From Entomomonas moraniae (GTDB taxonomy: Bacteria; Pseudomonadota; Gammaproteobacteria; Pseudomonadales; Pseudomonadaceae): 64,000 nt of DNA. The position numbers and the translations under genes were made by a program. Location: assembly GCF_003991975.1 (NCBI RefSeq), contig NZ_CP029822.1, positions 372,001 through 436,000 on the forward strand. Reading direction: 5' to 3'. The first letter of the stretch is position 1. The number at the start of each line of letters is the position of its first letter. Positions 62,901 through 64,000 of the stretch are shown piece after piece. Below the pieces are notes generated by a model. The model saw only the letters and a list, made by a program, of their open reading frames with translations. It searched no databases and was not told the DNA's origin.

Positions 62901-63829
62901 TAAAAAAGTGGTTGCTCTCTCAGAAATTAAGAGGATATGTTATTGATAACCGCATCCATTTTAGCGGTAATGAAAATGAGTGGCTTGTAGATATTCAAAG
63001 GTCATTGTTAGAGATTAGGTGGTCGTCAATAGAGTTAGAGAAGGTTTTTAATCAGATAAAACACTGGTGGGATAATGAGGCATCAGTAATTTGCCAAACA
63101 TTAGTTGAAGAGCAAAGAGATAGTTTTACTATTGATTTTATAGGGAAAATTAAAATTCGTTTCGAGTTAATCGATTATATTGTAGCGTTAATGTTCGATC
63201 AACAGTCTGGAGAAGAGTTGCTGAACGAAAGTGTTCAAAAAAATCACTGGTTTAACACAATGAAAGAACAGATTAAAAAGTTTGATATTCATTTTTTATT
63301 TTCTGATTTCTCAATTGCATTAATGACCAATAATGATGAATTTTTAATTAAAGTAGAAAAATTTTTAGTTAATAAAATAATTACACTCAATGATCCTACA
63401 GAAATACAAAAAATCACTAATAGGCTTTATCATTGGATTACCTTTCCGAAAGAAAAGAAATTAGATTGGTTAGTGGATACATTGGTAAGTAGCATAGCAT
63501 TACGCAAGTATTTTGCTTTGCCAATAGCACTTCAAACGATTACTACTATTGTTGAAAAGCATGCTGATTGGCTGGATGAGCGATCTTTAAAAAAGGTTCT
63601 ATTAGGGTTGCAATGCTTAATAGATGAAACTGACTATATTCAGCGTAAGTATTATTATCCTGATGGTGATGAAGATGAAATTGTTAATGTGCGATTTTAT
63701 TGCGCAAAATTAGCCTATGTAATGAAAAGGCATAAAATAAAAAATAAGGAACAAATTATTGATGATTGGCTTACAAAAGCCAAAGAGGATCCTTTACCAA
63801 AATTGCGTTTTTTAGAAGAGTATATTTAA
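59984..63829 (+). CDS. Large SIR2-domain defence-type protein
   Basis: From ATG 59984 (GAGG upstream) the 1281-residue protein starts with a SIR2_2 NAD-binding domain: AAVMVGAGFSLNAG (about 22-35), TEILTTNYDTLLERA (113-127), KLNGSFPSHRPFIFTEEDFRKY (from ~157) and LCLVGFSGDDPNFL (about 200). The remaining ~1000 residues are helix-rich and unrecognised, probably repeat-like sensor. This resembles defence-associated sirtuins that deplete NAD on phage infection. The position of the catalytic His (LHGS in relatives) is Asn here. Stand-alone, with its own terminator. Confidence 0.85.
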   Translation: MPTNNEMYYQAIKKALEDGNAAVMVGAGFSLNAGNGEKLALWKNIVKVMHDRLEPDNNEPAETLMSRAMQIGQQFEEIFGRSELDTILKNLIPDDSVYPSDLHKKLLELPWTEILTTNYDTLLERAATQIVNPPHYTVATREDIPRSKMLKRRRIVKLNGSFPSHRPFIFTEEDFRKYDTEFAPFVNLVRQVLFENILCLVGFSGDDPNFLNWIGWVKDMLKKHKLPIYFITDKQPSVAQQKLLETRGITIVTLPVLEGSKNDYAGKYAEFLKKIKPAPYNVNDLWELELVINEGYAKNIDEKKKNLINVCIAVIKVHEKYPHWLIAPRAEREKLQLRYKVPKYWYSDDVLDDLVENDPILGVIIFSEHAWCYDILLLPLYDGYAEVCLKLLEQTVSTDIERFKSEIDKEKNKILKDLQADTSKKFHKYWCYLALALLRWCREESKRESFEKIKKLIKDNLYARGDPSLCDECVYEEALFNLYEGYKEKAYELLSNWQPKSDDGFIYVKKGALLSELGEKLSKAIAICIEGLQKIRLLSRIDSRNMRYISSEAWACLIINNLYLAKYNDFSGNDDEEHEREEIEIEQRLFQLANCGYDSIGEYEKIIADLNHEDRQHKIRAAFAWLTLAERCGLTPIISNNSYDKKSYIVAAWWMQFNDSIPRIVNILLRIRASEVLNAYTESKERYTTGWFSAYQVASIKQTTLQRLCDNFIGRISDIVEVYFNRSDNFNKFNNINVNKHNVQSSDLKLLLGLFERFVACIIDEDIICKFAEKLISWHSADKLWRCGLEWAAFSKALKSCIDSVSMQKKIVLLQRVFCLPVCPPIDRLNRHGQVNLNNWLLFIPDILPKNIPENIKPIRALINKVDELIEIVKEKIKNKSNGAQEIIDESIGNTDQWIGNFLTQDDYINPMSCVWSRLYNIKNLKLMPEKQQQELADSIFREGNDEWPLLEGMQGWVAYQWDKDNLDIQLRLKKWLLSQKLRGYVIDNRIHFSGNENEWLVDIQRSLLEIRWSSIELEKVFNQIKHWWDNEASVICQTLVEEQRDSFTIDFIGKIKIRFELIDYIVALMFDQQSGEELLNESVQKNHWFNTMKEQIKKFDIHFLFSDFSIALMTNNDEFLIKVEKFLVNKIITLNDPTEIQKITNRLYHWITFPKEKKLDWLVDTLVSSIALRKYFALPIALQTITTIVEKHADWLDERSLKKVLLGLQCLIDETDYIQRKYYYPDGDEDEIVNVRFYCAKLAYVMKRHKIKNKEQIIDDWLTKAKEDPLPKLRFLEEYI

Positions 63830-63839
63830 ATTAATTATT

Positions 63840-63872
63840 TGGCTAGTAGTTTGTTATTATCACTGCTAGCCA
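63840..63872 (+). terminator. Terminator after the SIR2 gene
   Basis: TGGCTAG (63840-63846) / CTAGCCA (63866-63872) stem with partial inner pairing, 11 bases after the stop. The T tract is weak. The last 128 bases of the window after it hold no visible gene. Confidence 0.65.
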
Positions 63873-64000
63873 TAGTCCTATTCGTGTAATTAACGTTTCA
63901 TCTTAATTCTTTTTAATCTAGCTAGGTTTACAACCCTTATAAACTTAAGCACATAGGAAACAGTAGAGAGTGTGTAATAGGATAAAGCAGTATAAAGAGG

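Noticed and set aside
1-64000. tRNA, rRNA and CRISPR arrays
   Set aside because: No T-loop-like GGTTCGAATCC sequences, rRNA segments or regular short repeats with spacers were seen by reading; a tRNAscan or CRISPR search was not possible.

Overview
This 64 kb window comes from an AT-rich gammaproteobacterial chromosome. The order hisD-hisC with no other his gene attached, and an E. coli-type gshA, fit a low-GC member of the Pseudomonadales (an insect-associated Entomomonas-like lineage is one possibility). The genus is an inference and no rRNA, tRNA or taxonomic marker is present to fix it.

Layout. 0-10.2 kb is ordinary chromosome: the end of hisD, hisC, a DMT-type permease, two unknown proteins, an HxlR regulator divergent from an isochorismatase-like hydrolase, ada, gldA, a DUF2845 protein and gshA. 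10.2-25.9 kb is a decayed prophage. It has a lysis cassette on the minus strand (Com-like zinc protein, holin, muramidase-like endolysin, overlapping Rz/Rz1 spanins). On the plus strand it has an S24 repressor, lambda O/DnaT-like and P-like replication proteins, a Mor-like activator and an HTH protein, then portal, Bbp19-like and scaffold genes. No integrase, terminase, capsid or tail gene is visible. A large autotransporter occupies the place before the portal where a terminase is expected, and a PI-PLC-like protein follows the scaffold where the capsid is expected.

26-34 kb holds small regulators and enzymes: DUF805, GNAT, a TIGR04076 protein with a second HxlR regulator, a ClC channel, a glutamine amidotransferase, a frameshifted GNAT gene, a MocR-type regulator and a LOG phosphoribohydrolase. 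34.2-39.7 kb is a surface-glycan locus with FdtA-like ketoisomerase, FdtB-like aminotransferase, a NeuD-like acyltransferase, a beta-propeller glycosidase-like protein, a FemAB/GNAT-like protein and a GT2 glycosyltransferase. Together these suggest a dTDP-3-acylamino-3,6-dideoxyhexose.

40-64 kb is the most unusual part. Two related small genes (41.0 and 59.1 kb, minus strand) each have a long conserved leader with covarying hairpins. Each leader lies back to back with a probable defence gene on the plus strand: an OLD-type ATPase/TOPRIM nuclease with a membrane partner, and a 1281-residue SIR2-domain protein. Between 46.7 and 50.3 kb the same ~240 bp element occurs four times in one orientation. 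Each copy opens with an inverted pair of DnaA boxes (perfect TTATCCACA or a one-base variant, then TGTGGATAA) and an AT-rich tract. The copies alternate with unrelated small genes, including a di-Mop molbindin. The 53.7-58 kb operon (hexuronate-type MFS transporter, mutarotase, uronate dehydrogenase, lactonase) looks like the first half of an oxidative hexuronate pathway.
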